Assembly: GCF_036499745.1 (NCBI RefSeq)
Contig: NZ_DASYDG010000003.1
Span: forward strand, 1-64,000
Length of the DNA stretch: 64,000 bases
From: Pinirhizobacter sp036499745
Lineage (GTDB): Bacteria; Pseudomonadota; Gammaproteobacteria; Xanthomonadales; Rhodanobacteraceae
Direction of reading: 5' to 3'
Shown here: piece by piece, positions 35,810 through 46,169 of the stretch
Layout of the letters: each line of letters begins with the position of its first letter
Position numbering within the stretch: position 1 is the stretch's first letter
Notes under the pieces: model-generated
What the model was told of the DNA's origin: nothing
The model's input: only the letters and a program-made list of their open reading frames with translations
Databases searched by the model: none
Position numbers and translations under genes: made by a program

Positions 35810-36288
35810 CCGGGCTGCCCGGTTAGCAGGTTGCCGATGACCGAAAGGGGCAGGCGGGAGCCTGACAGCCACTTGTCGATGCTCGATTCCACCAGTGGAC
35901 TGCGCAATTGCGGGCGCAGGGCGGCGATCTCGGTGCGCGTGAGCCACAGCGCGCGCTCGATGCCGGTGTCGAGCGGACGATCGTCGTGTCCCAGGGGGCT
36001 CGCGGCAAAGGTGAATCGCAATACCTGGTCGCCATGCCCGTGGCTGCGCCACTGGTCGATGGCCACCAGATGCTGCACCTGTACCGTCCAGCCGGTTTCC
36101 TCAACCGTTTCGCGGGCTGCGGCGGCGGTGAGGCACTCGCCTTCATCCAGGTGGCCGGCGGGCTGGTTGTAGGCGATTTTGCCGTTTACCCGTTCTTCGA
36201 CCATGAGGAAACGCTCACCGTCATGGACGATGGTGGCGACTGTCACATGGGGACGCCAGACCTCGTTGTCGGGCGGGGAAGGTGTCAT
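35806..36288 (-). CDS. nudJ: Nudix hydrolase (NudJ-like)
   Basis: This 160-residue protein has a complete Nudix box, GHLDEGECLTAAAARETVEETGW (residues about 45-67), matching GX5EX7REUXEEXGU. In E. coli NudJ, encoded beside mnmA, hydrolyses nucleoside tri- and diphosphates and HMP-PP; the same neighbourhood supports the name. It is the first gene of the operon with mnmA and hflD and is divergent from clpS, with 111 bp between starts. The C-terminal 20 residues (SRLPLSVIGNLLTGQPG) are hydrophobic but too short for a membrane helix. Confidence 0.82.
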   Translation of the reverse strand: MTPSPPDNEVWRPHVTVATIVHDGERFLMVEERVNGKIAYNQPAGHLDEGECLTAAAARETVEETGWTVQVQHLVAIDQWRSHGHGDQVLRFTFAASPLGHDDRPLDTGIERALWLTRTEIAALRPQLRSPLVESSIDKWLSGSRLPLSVIGNLLTGQPG

Positions 36289-36399
36289 TTGAAGTTCGGA
36301 CCACTGGAAAAACGCCTATTGTGCCATCACCTGACCCATTCACGCGGCGCCTACCGGCGCTTGCGGCATATACTTGGACCAAAGCTGACCCACGTGCCC

Positions 36400-36726
36400 A
36401 TGCCGACCGAAAACGAACAAGAACACAGCCAGGAACACGGCCTCGCGCTAGACACCGCCCGGCCGGAAGTAGCCCGACCGCCGTTGTTCCAGGTGTTGTT
36501 GATGAATGACGATTTCACCCCGATGGATTTCGTCATCGAGGTGCTGCGGTCCTTCTTCGGCATGGACCAGGAGCGCGCCGTGCAGGTGATGCTCCACGTC
36601 CATACCCGGGGCAAGGGTGTTTGCGGGGTATTTACCCGCGAAGTGGCCGAAACGAAGGTGACGCAGGTGAACGAGTACTCGCGCAGTAACCAGCATCCTC
36701 TGTTGTGCACTATGGAAAAGTTGTAA
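36400..36726 (+). CDS. clpS: ATP-dependent Clp protease adaptor ClpS
   Basis: ClpS delivers N-degron substrates to ClpAP. The ATG at 36400 gives 108 residues: a flexible N-terminal tail (MPTENEQEHSQEHGLALD) and the core with LLMNDDFTPMDFVIEVL, the N-degron pocket residues (Asn-Asp pair, and His in VMLHVHTRGKGVCG), and the C-terminal HPLLCTMEKL. This matches E. coli ClpS closely. It lies 72 bp upstream of clpA, the usual arrangement. Confidence 0.96.
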   Translation: MPTENEQEHSQEHGLALDTARPEVARPPLFQVLLMNDDFTPMDFVIEVLRSFFGMDQERAVQVMLHVHTRGKGVCGVFTREVAETKVTQVNEYSRSNQHPLLCTMEKL

Positions 36727-36798
36727 GGGAGCCCCATCTACCGGGCATGCGGCATCCCTTTTGCATGGCCGCCCAAGACATCAGCGGAGACGTTCCGT

Positions 36799-39066
<2,268 letters not shown>

Positions 39067-39119
39067 GCGAAGACCCGGGCGGCGGCTGCGAGGCCCCGTC
39101 CGGTTGCCGGAATAACGAA

Positions 39120-39148
39120 AAAGGCCGCGCAATGCGCGGCCTTTCTTT
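39120..39148. terminator. Bidirectional terminator between clpA and infA
   Basis: AAAGGCCGCGC-AAT-GCGCGGCCTTT (arms 39120-39130 and 39134-39144) is an 11-bp perfect stem with T-rich flanks on both strands, between convergent genes. Confidence 0.9.
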
Positions 39149-39191
39149 GGAACTTGGACTCCCGGGCAAGCCCGGTGGGCAGGGTCGCCGG

Positions 39192-39410
39192 TTACTTCAT
39201 GCGGTAGGTGATCCGGCCCTTGGTCAGGTCGTAAGGTGTCATTTCCACCTTCACCTTGTCGCCGGTAAGAATGCGGATGTAGTGCTTGCGCATCCGGCCC
39301 GAGATATGGGCGGTGATGACGTGCCCGTTCTCCAGCTGCACGCGGAACATGGTGTTGGGCAGGGTCTCCTGGACCGTGCCTTCCATTTCGATGACGTCGT
39401 CTTTTGCCAT
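39192..39410 (-). CDS. infA: Translation initiation factor IF-1
   Basis: IF-1 binds the ribosomal A site during initiation. The start at 39410 gives the standard 72 residues beginning MAKDDVIEMEGTVQETLPNT and ending LTKGRITYRMK, a single S1-like OB fold. Twelve additional upstream codons are open but out of family. A sigma-70-like promoter lies 46 nt upstream. The position beside clpA matches E. coli and relatives. Confidence 0.97.
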   Translation of the reverse strand: MAKDDVIEMEGTVQETLPNTMFRVQLENGHVITAHISGRMRKHYIRILTGDKVKVEMTPYDLTKGRITYRMK

Positions 39411-39455
39411 GTGACCCGGTTCGATGTGCGGCCGAAGTGGTCGCAATAGCCCGCT

Positions 39456-39483
39456 ATTATTGCACGAAGGCGGCTTAGGTCAA
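39456..39483 (-). promoter_or_regulatory. Candidate sigma-70 promoter of infA
   Basis: On the minus strand TTGACC (39483-39478), a 16-nt spacer and AATAAT (39461-39456) precede the infA start by 45 nt. Confidence 0.5.
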
Positions 39484-39494
39484 AGCCTTGGGCT

Positions 39495-39770
39495 TCAGGC
39501 GAAGTATTCGTCGAGCTTGCGGCGGATTTCCTGCTCGATCGTGCCCTTCATGGCGCTTAGCAGCATGCCAAGCTCAGCCTGTACCCGCACGGCGGCCGGC
39601 TCCAGGCTGATGCGACCCTTCACGCCCGCGCGCTCAAAATGCAAGGTGTCGCCTTCCCAGCGCGAGGTCGTACCGAACTTCTCGCCCAGGCGTGCGGCGA
39701 CTTTGTCGACGACGGCGCGCGCCTGGTCGGCTTCGAGGTGGTGTTCGCGCTGGATGTCGATACGTGCCAT
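39495..39770 (-). CDS. Polyhydroxyalkanoic acid system family protein
   Basis: The start at 39770 gives a 91-residue basic protein, MARIDIQREHHLEADQARAV and ending AMKGTIEQEIRRKLDEYFA. The pattern (a domain of about 90 residues with HxL...A...VD..A..L...F and the C-terminal helix IEQEIRRKLDEYF) is that of the PHA granule-region family. Despite the name its role is unknown, and no PHA synthesis gene lies nearby. It could be an SRPBCC-like lipid-binding domain. It is upstream of infA on the same strand, with the infA promoter beginning 12 bp past its stop. Confidence 0.75.
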   Translation of the reverse strand: MARIDIQREHHLEADQARAVVDKVAARLGEKFGTTSRWEGDTLHFERAGVKGRISLEPAAVRVQAELGMLLSAMKGTIEQEIRRKLDEYFA

Positions 39771-39866
39771 GGACTTCTTTATGTTCGTTGCGATCGGGCT
39801 GCGCATCGTAGCAAATGCGGCGCGGCTCATCTGCTACGATCCCTGCCACGCCATCCAGACACACGC

Positions 39867-40634
39867 ATGCGCATTGAGTTTGCCAATTCGGCCCGCGGGG
39901 ATTTCCACTGGTCGGCCGGGGTGTTGCGCATCGGCGGCAGCGACGACAACGACCTCGTGCTGGCCGAACCGCAAGTCGCCGACCATCACCTGGTGATCCA
40001 CGACGATCGTCGTGGCCTGCTGCTGGAGGTCCTTCCCGGTGCCGGGCGCGTCTATGTGAACGCGCGTCCCGTACGTGAGCGCGCGCTGTTACGCGAGGGC
40101 GATCACCTGGGTGTCGGTGAGTGCCGCATGTTGCTGCGTGCCGACCACGATGTATCCGGGCGCTCGTGCGTCGACTCCGAAGACATCCGTCCCGGCGCCG
40201 CCGCGCTGCGTGCATTGGCCGGGCCCCTGTCGGGACGGGTACTGGGTATCGGTGCGCGGCTTATCCTGGGACCGCAGGGTGACCACCCGCTGGAACTTCC
40301 GCAGGGTGACGCCGGCACCCTCACCGTCGCCTGGGACGGCAGCTGCCTGCTGCTGGACGCCGAGCGCGTGCCCACCCGTTACGTGGTTCGCTTGAATGGC
40401 ATGTCGATTCGTCGCGCCGTGTTGCAGCCGGGCGATCACATCGGTATCGGCGCCCACCGGTTCGTCATCGACGCCCCTGGCTGGATGCCCGATCCGGTAG
40501 CAGCGCCGGCGCAGGAGGAAGAACCGCCGTTGCCCGAGGAAGCCGCCGGCCCGCGTGGCGAGGTGTGGTGGTTGATCCTTACCGCGGCATTGCTCGCGCT
40601 GGGCATCGCGCTGGTGCTGTTCGTTCGTTTCTGA
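39867..40634 (+). CDS. FHA-domain protein with C-terminal membrane anchor
   Basis: This 255-residue protein contains two FHA-like segments. The first (about residues 1-85) has LRIGGSDDNDLVL and ADHHLVIHDD, which resemble the phosphothreonine-binding loops, and VYVNARPVRERALLREGDHLGVG. The second (about 110-210) has a similar NGMSIRRAVLQPGDHIGIG ending. A proline/glutamate linker (APAQEEEPPLPEEAAG) leads to one C-terminal transmembrane helix (WLILTAALLALGIALVLFVRF), so the FHA part faces the cytoplasm. The partner kinase is not in the window. It is divergent from the PHA-system gene and ends 96 bp before serC. Confidence 0.75.
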   Translation: MRIEFANSARGDFHWSAGVLRIGGSDDNDLVLAEPQVADHHLVIHDDRRGLLLEVLPGAGRVYVNARPVRERALLREGDHLGVGECRMLLRADHDVSGRSCVDSEDIRPGAAALRALAGPLSGRVLGIGARLILGPQGDHPLELPQGDAGTLTVAWDGSCLLLDAERVPTRYVVRLNGMSIRRAVLQPGDHIGIGAHRFVIDAPGWMPDPVAAPAQEEEPPLPEEAAGPRGEVWWLILTAALLALGIALVLFVRF

Positions 40635-40654
40635 CGAAACCAGTTATTTCCCGG

Positions 40655-40682
40655 TTGTCGTTATGCTGCAGGGCGGCATAAT
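40655..40682 (+). promoter_or_regulatory. Candidate sigma-70 promoter of the serC operon
   Basis: TTGTCG (40655-40660), a 16-nt spacer and CATAAT (40677-40682) lie 48 nt before the serC start. Confidence 0.4.
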
Positions 40683-40730
40683 GCAGGACTGTCCTTAAGT
40701 CCGCCCACCCATTCCAAGGAGACTGGCGTC

Positions 40731-41816
40731 TTGTCCAGGGTCTTCAATTTCAGTGCCGGCCCCGCCGCCATCCCGCAAGCTGTGCTCGAACGCGCCCGCG
40801 CCGAATTGCTCGACTGGAACGGCACGGGTGCATCGGTGATGGAGCTTTCCCATCGTGGCAAGGATTTCATCGCCCTGGCCGCACGCGCGCAGGCCGATCT
40901 TCGCCAATTGATGGCGATTCCCGCCAACTACCGTGTGCTGTTCCTGCAGGGCGGTGCGACGTTGCAGTTCCCCCTGGTGCCGATGAACTTTGCCCAGGCC
41001 GGCCAGCGCGCCGACTACGTGGTGACCGGTCATTGGAGCGAGAAGGCGGTGCGCGAGGCCGCGCCGTATGCAGACGTCCATGTGGCCGCGACCTCGAAAA
41101 ACGATCACTATCTGAAGCTGCCGCCGCGCGACACCTGGGACCTGTCGCCAACGTCGGCTTACGTGCATTACACGCCGAACGAGACCATCCATGGCGTGCA
41201 GTTCCACGAGGTACCCGATGTCGGCGATGTCCCCCTGGTGGCGGACATGTCATCGAGCATCCTCTCAGGGCCGGTCGACGTCTCGCGCTTCGGGATGATC
41301 TATGCCGGTGCGCAGAAGAACATCGGGCCTTCCGGCCTGGTGGTGGCGATCATCCGCGACGACCTGCTCTCGCGCAGCACGCAGCCGATGGCGAAGATTT
41401 TCTCCTACGCCGAACACGCGGCAAACGATTCGATGCTGAACACGCCCAACACCTGGGGCTGGTATCTGGCGGGCCTGACGTTCGAGTGGTTGAAGGAGCA
41501 GGGGGGGCTGGCATCCATTGATGCCACCAACCGGCGAAAAGCATCGGAGCTTTATGCCGCCATCGACGGCTCGGGCGGGTACTACCGGTGCCCGGTCGAG
41601 CCCACGGCGCGTTCCCGCATGAACGTGCCATTCACCCTGCACGATGCCTCGCTCGACGCGGCGTTCCTCGCCCAGTCTCTCGATGCCGGTCTGCTGGCGC
41701 TCAAGGGCCACAAGGCCGTGGGCGGCATGCGTGCCTCGTTGTACAACGCCGTCACGCTTGAGGCGGTTCAAACCCTCGTGGCCTTCATGGGCGACTTCGC
41801 CCGGCGCCACGGTTAG
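40731..41816 (+). CDS. serC: Phosphoserine/phosphohydroxythreonine aminotransferase SerC
   Basis: SerC makes O-phosphoserine in serine synthesis and also serves pyridoxine synthesis. The start is a TTG at 40731, with AAGGAG 9-15 bases upstream, giving 361 residues beginning MSRVFNFSAGPAAIPQAVLE. The PLP-binding lysine is in YAGAQKNIGPSG (about residue 196). It is the first gene of serC-pheA-hisC-aroA-kdsB. The 19-bp gap to pheA holds the ribosome binding site of that gene. Confidence 0.96.
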   Translation: MSRVFNFSAGPAAIPQAVLERARAELLDWNGTGASVMELSHRGKDFIALAARAQADLRQLMAIPANYRVLFLQGGATLQFPLVPMNFAQAGQRADYVVTGHWSEKAVREAAPYADVHVAATSKNDHYLKLPPRDTWDLSPTSAYVHYTPNETIHGVQFHEVPDVGDVPLVADMSSSILSGPVDVSRFGMIYAGAQKNIGPSGLVVAIIRDDLLSRSTQPMAKIFSYAEHAANDSMLNTPNTWGWYLAGLTFEWLKEQGGLASIDATNRRKASELYAAIDGSGGYYRCPVEPTARSRMNVPFTLHDASLDAAFLAQSLDAGLLALKGHKAVGGMRASLYNAVTLEAVQTLVAFMGDFARRHG

Positions 41817-41835
41817 CAATAAGCAAAGGAATTCC

Positions 41836-42936
41836 ATGAGCAAGCCGACCACCGACAAACAGGCCACGCTGGCCGAGGCGCGCACGCGTATTGACAGCAT
41901 CGACCACCAGCTGCAGCAGCTGATCTCCGAGCGCGCGCGCTGGGCCCAGCAGGTGGGGCGGGCCAAGGGCCCGCTGAAGGCCGCGGTGGAGTATTACCGC
42001 CCCGAGCGCGAGGCCCAGGTGCTGCGTGGCGTGATCGACCGTAATGACGGTCCGCTGCCCGACGGGGAACTGGTGCGGCTGTTCCGCGAGATCATGTCCT
42101 CGTGCCTGTCGCAGCAGCAACCGTTGAAGATCGGCTTCCTGGGCCCGGAAGGCACGTTCAGCGAACAGGCCGTGCGCAAGCAGTTCGGACACGCCGCCTA
42201 CGGCCTGCCCCTGGGCAGCATCGAGGAAGTGTTCCAGGAAGTGACCTCCGGTAATGCCGACTTCGGCGTGGTGCCGGTCGAGAACTCAGGCCAGGGCATG
42301 ATCCAGGTCACCCTGGACATGTTCCTGGCCTCCAAGGCCACGATCTGCGGCGAGGTGGAACTTCGCGTGCACCAGAACCTGCTGTCGCTCGGTGGCAAGC
42401 TTGATGACGTGAAGCGGGTCTATTCCCATCCGCAGTCGCTCCAGCAATGCCAGGCATGGCTGCGCATCAACCTGCCCAAGGCCGAGCGCATGGCCGTTTC
42501 CAGCAATGCGGAAGCGGCGCGCATGGCCCGCGGCGATGAATCGGCGGCGGCGATTGCCGGTGAGACGGCCGCGCGCGTGTATGGCCTGAAGACCATCGCA
42601 GGCCCGATCGAAGACCGCGCCGACAACACCACGCGGTTCCTGGTGATCGGCCGGGGCATCTTCCCGCCATCGGGCAACGACCGCACATCGCTACTGGTGA
42701 GTGTGCGCGACAAACCCGGCGCGCTTTACGATGTGCTCCGTCCGCTGGCCGAGCGGGGCATCAGCATGAACCGCATCGAGTCACGCCCCGCGCACACGGG
42801 CAAATGGGAATACGCGTTCTTCATCGACATCAGCGGCCATGTCGAGGATGCCGGCATCCAGGATGCATTGAAGGAAATGGAGCCCTCCGCCGCCGACGTG
42901 CGCGTGCTTGGCGCATACCCGGTGGCGTTGCCATGA
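41836..42936 (+). CDS. pheA: Bifunctional chorismate mutase/prephenate dehydratase PheA
   Basis: PheA takes chorismate to phenylpyruvate, the phenylalanine branch. The 366-residue protein has an AroQ chorismate mutase domain (about 8-95, ARTRIDSIDHQLQQLISER), a prephenate dehydratase domain (about 98-275, IGFLGPEGTFSEQA, with the catalytic TRF motif in NTTRFLVIG) and a C-terminal ACT regulatory domain (about 285-360) with SVRDKPGALYDVLRPLAERG and the phenylalanine-binding ESRP. Feedback inhibition is therefore expected. The stop overlaps the next start by four bases. Confidence 0.97.
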   Translation: MSKPTTDKQATLAEARTRIDSIDHQLQQLISERARWAQQVGRAKGPLKAAVEYYRPEREAQVLRGVIDRNDGPLPDGELVRLFREIMSSCLSQQQPLKIGFLGPEGTFSEQAVRKQFGHAAYGLPLGSIEEVFQEVTSGNADFGVVPVENSGQGMIQVTLDMFLASKATICGEVELRVHQNLLSLGGKLDDVKRVYSHPQSLQQCQAWLRINLPKAERMAVSSNAEAARMARGDESAAAIAGETAARVYGLKTIAGPIEDRADNTTRFLVIGRGIFPPSGNDRTSLLVSVRDKPGALYDVLRPLAERGISMNRIESRPAHTGKWEYAFFIDISGHVEDAGIQDALKEMEPSAADVRVLGAYPVALP

Positions 42937-44036
42937 GTTTCGATGCAACGCTGCTTGCCAATGTTCCTGTGTCGGCATTGCGCGCTTATGATCCCGGGCA
43001 CGACCTGCCCACCTTGAGGCAGCGTTTCGGCGCTGCGCTTTCGGAATTGGGTTCCAACGAAAATCCGCTGGGTCCAAGCCCCGCGGCGATGGCCGCGGCG
43101 CGTGAGGCGGTCGCATCGATGTGGCGGTATCCCGATCCCGTCGGCGCATCGCTCAAGCGGGTGCTGGCCGATCGCCTGGGCGTGACCACCAGCCAACTGG
43201 TGCTGGGCAATGGCTCCCACGAATTATTGATGCTGCTGGCGCAATGTTTCGCCGACGCTGCACATTCGGTGGTGTATTCGCAATTCGGCTTCGCCGTGTT
43301 TCCGATCGCCACCGCGGCGGCCGGTGCCCTGGGCATTGCAGTGCCCGCGCTTCCAGCCGACCACCCCGGGGCACCCTTCGGCCACGACCTGGACGCCATG
43401 GCCGCGGCGATCCGCCCGGACACACGGCTTGTGTACCTGGCCAACCCGAACAATCCAACCGGAAGCTCCTTCAGCGACGTTGAGCTCGGGGCGTTCATGG
43501 CGCGCGTACCGGGCGATGTGATCGTGGTGGTGGACGAGGCCTATCACGAGTACGTCGACCGCCCCGGGCTTTCCACGGCGATGCACTTGCTTGATCGGCA
43601 TCGCAACCTGGTCGTCACACGTACCTTCTCCAAGGCCTATGGGCTGGCAGGCCTGCGCATGGGCTATTTGACTGCCGATCCATCCGTCGCCGCGGTGCTT
43701 GAACGTCTGCGTGAGTCGTTCAACGTCAACGGCATCGCCCTGGCTGCCGCCGAAGCTGCACTGGGCGACGAAGCCCATCTGGGCCGCGTACGCGATACCA
43801 ACGCAAGCGACCGTGCGTGGCTTGCCGGGGAACTCACCGCGCGCGGCCTGCGCGTGTTTCCTTCGCAGACCAACTTCCTGTTGGTGGATACCGGCGGCGA
43901 CGCCACCGCCCTGGAGGCCCGCTTGTTCACTGCAGGTGTGATCGTACGCCCCATGGTGGGCTATGGACTTGGTCAGACGGTGCGCATCAGTGTCGGCAGC
44001 CGCGGTGAACTGGATCGCCTGCTGGAGCAACTGTAG
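42933..44036 (+). CDS. hisC: Histidinol-phosphate/aromatic aminotransferase HisC
   Basis: This is a class I/II PLP-dependent aminotransferase of 367 residues. It has LSELGSNENPLGPSP near residue 38, the VYLANPNNPTG loop, VVDEAYHEYV and the PLP lysine in TRTFSKAYGLAGLRMGYL. By sequence it is HisC. Its place between pheA and aroA suggests it mainly transaminates phenylpyruvate or prephenate-derived acids; a second hisC in the histidine operon is likely. That division of labour is inferred from the neighbourhood. The start overlaps pheA and the stop shares one base with aroA. Confidence 0.9.
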   Translation: MSFDATLLANVPVSALRAYDPGHDLPTLRQRFGAALSELGSNENPLGPSPAAMAAAREAVASMWRYPDPVGASLKRVLADRLGVTTSQLVLGNGSHELLMLLAQCFADAAHSVVYSQFGFAVFPIATAAAGALGIAVPALPADHPGAPFGHDLDAMAAAIRPDTRLVYLANPNNPTGSSFSDVELGAFMARVPGDVIVVVDEAYHEYVDRPGLSTAMHLLDRHRNLVVTRTFSKAYGLAGLRMGYLTADPSVAAVLERLRESFNVNGIALAAAEAALGDEAHLGRVRDTNASDRAWLAGELTARGLRVFPSQTNFLLVDTGGDATALEARLFTAGVIVRPMVGYGLGQTVRISVGSRGELDRLLEQL

Positions 44037-45346
44037 TGACCTTGATCAACTGGATCAGCCGCCCGGTGCATGCACCGCTCGAGGGCGAACTCACCATCCC
44101 CGGCGATAAATCGGTTTCCCATCGCGCGATGATGTTCGCTGCACTGGCCGATGGCACGTCCACTGTCCGAGGTTTCCTCGAAGGCGAGGACACGCGGGCC
44201 ACGGCACGGATGTTCGCAAGCATGGGCGTTCGCATGCAAACGCCTCAACCGGGTGTGCGCATCGTCCATGGTGTGGGCATTGATGGTTTGCGTGCCGGTG
44301 ATGGCGCCCTGGACTGTGGCAATGCCGGCACCGGCATGCGGCTGATGGCCGGCGTGCTTGCCGGCCAGGCATTCGACTCCACCCTGGTGGGCGATGCCTC
44401 GCTGTCCGGGCGCCCCATGCGCCGCGTCACCGATCCGCTGGCCAGCATGGGTGCGCGCATCGACACCAACGATGGCAAACCGCCCTTGCGTGTCCATGGT
44501 GGGGCGAAGCTCAAGGGCATCCGCTACACGCCCCCCGTGGCCAGTGCCCAGGTGAAATCCGCCGTGTTGCTGGCAGGCCTTTACGCCGATGGCGAAACCT
44601 GCGTGATCGAGCAACATCCCACACGCGACTATACCGAACGCATGCTGGCCGCCTTCGGCTGGCCGATCGAGTTCTCCCCCGGAAAAGCAAAACTCACCGG
44701 TGGCCACCGGTTGCGCGCCACCGACATCGACGTGCCGGCGGATTTTTCATCCGCCGCGTTCTTCATCGTGGCTGCATCCATCGTGCCGGGCTCGATCCTC
44801 CGCCTGCGTTCGGTGGGGCTCAATCCCAGGCGCACGGGCCTGCTCGAGGCATTGCGCCTGATGGGTGCGGATATCACGGTCGAAAACCGCCGGGAAAGCG
44901 GTGGGGAACCGGTGGGTGATCTCATCATCCGCTACGCTCGGTTGCATGGAGCGGTGATCCCGGAGGCCGTGGTGCCCGACATGATCGATGAATTCCCGGC
45001 TTTGTTCGTCGCGGCATCCGTGGCCGATGGCCCGACCACGATTTCCGGCGCGGCCGAATTAAGGGTGAAGGAGTCCGACCGCCTGGCCGCCATGGCAAAC
45101 GGCTTGCGCATCCTCGGGCTCACCGTGGATGAAACGCCCGACGGCGCCACCATCCATGGTGGTCGGCTTGGCGGCGGCCGCGTGGAAGCGGTGGGCGACC
45201 ATCGCATTGCGATGAGCTTCGTGCTGGCGGGGTTGGTGGCCGATGCACCGGTTACCATCGGTGATTGCGAGAATGTCGCCACATCGTTTCCCAACTTCAT
45301 GGATCTTGCCCACGGCTGCGGGTTCGACCTGGCACAGGCTCACTGA
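44036..45346 (+). CDS. aroA: 3-phosphoshikimate 1-carboxyvinyltransferase (EPSP synthase) AroA
   Basis: AroA joins shikimate-3-phosphate and PEP in the shikimate pathway. The start is a GTG that shares its first G with the hisC stop. The 436-residue protein has PGDKSVSHRAMM, CGNAGTGMRLMAGVL, SGRPMRRV, SAQVKSAVLLAGL and RVKESDRLAAMANGL. These resemble class II EPSP synthases more than the E. coli class I form (the latter reads NAGTAMRPL). The glycine corresponding to the class II resistance position remains Gly here. The next gene begins 2 bp after its stop. Confidence 0.95.
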   Translation: MTLINWISRPVHAPLEGELTIPGDKSVSHRAMMFAALADGTSTVRGFLEGEDTRATARMFASMGVRMQTPQPGVRIVHGVGIDGLRAGDGALDCGNAGTGMRLMAGVLAGQAFDSTLVGDASLSGRPMRRVTDPLASMGARIDTNDGKPPLRVHGGAKLKGIRYTPPVASAQVKSAVLLAGLYADGETCVIEQHPTRDYTERMLAAFGWPIEFSPGKAKLTGGHRLRATDIDVPADFSSAAFFIVAASIVPGSILRLRSVGLNPRRTGLLEALRLMGADITVENRRESGGEPVGDLIIRYARLHGAVIPEAVVPDMIDEFPALFVAASVADGPTTISGAAELRVKESDRLAAMANGLRILGLTVDETPDGATIHGGRLGGGRVEAVGDHRIAMSFVLAGLVADAPVTIGDCENVATSFPNFMDLAHGCGFDLAQAH

Positions 45347-45348
45347 CG

Positions 45349-46116
45349 ATGGTCGACTTCCCGTTCGTGGTGGTGATTCCCGCTCGCTACGCCTCCACGC
45401 GGCTGCCCGGCAAGCCGCTGGCTGAGATTGCCGGTGAACCCATGGTCAGGCACGTGGCGCGCCGTGCGCTGCTGGCCGGGGCAGGGCAGGTGGCGGTCGC
45501 GATCGACGATGCCCGCGTGGGCCAGGCGCTGCAGGGGCTGCCGGTAACGGTGTGCATGACTCGCACCGACCACGCCTCCGGTAGCGACCGCATCGCCGAA
45601 TGCGTCGACCAGTTGGGCTGGGCCGACGACACGATCGTTGTGAACCTGCAGGGAGACGAGCCCTTCGCTCCCGTTGCCGGGATCCAGGCTGTGGCCCGGG
45701 CCCTGGCGCTGGACGATGCGCCAGTGGCCACCCTTGCCACGCCCATTGCCTCGATGGAGGAACTTCTCGACCCCAACGCCGTCAAGCTGGTGCGGGGCGC
45801 CGACGGCCGCGCGCTGTATTTCAGCCGCGCGCCGCTGCCCTGGGCCCGTGATGCCTTCGCCCGCTCACGCGATGCGTTGCCGGTCGATATTCCCTTTCTG
45901 CGGCATATCGGCATCTACGCCTACCGTGCGCGCTTCCTGCGGGCATATGCCAGCCTGCCGCAGACGCCGCTGGAGCAAGCCGAATCGCTCGAGCAGCTTC
46001 GCGTGCTGGAGAACGGCCATGCCATTGCCGTGCGCCTGTCGCCGGAGGCCTTCCCGCCGGGTATCGACACCCCGGCCGACCTCGAGCGTGCCCACCGCTT
46101 CCTTGCCGGGGGCTGA
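45349..46116 (+). CDS. kdsB: CMP-KDO synthetase KdsB
   Basis: KdsB activates KDO with CTP for lipopolysaccharide inner core synthesis. The ATG at 45349 gives 255 residues beginning MVDFPFVVVIPARYASTRLP, the nucleotide-binding opening of this family. TDHASGSDRIAE, VNLQGDEPF and the C-terminal EQLRVLENGHAI motifs are intact. It is translated closely after aroA (2 bp gap) and is the last gene of the operon. No smart terminator was seen before uvrC, 53 bp further on. Confidence 0.96.
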   Translation: MVDFPFVVVIPARYASTRLPGKPLAEIAGEPMVRHVARRALLAGAGQVAVAIDDARVGQALQGLPVTVCMTRTDHASGSDRIAECVDQLGWADDTIVVNLQGDEPFAPVAGIQAVARALALDDAPVATLATPIASMEELLDPNAVKLVRGADGRALYFSRAPLPWARDAFARSRDALPVDIPFLRHIGIYAYRARFLRAYASLPQTPLEQAESLEQLRVLENGHAIAVRLSPEAFPPGIDTPADLERAHRFLAGG

Positions 46117-46169
46117 CGGACAAACTCCCCGGGCCGGGAAAGTAGCTCCGGGAAAGGGTAAAATGGGCC

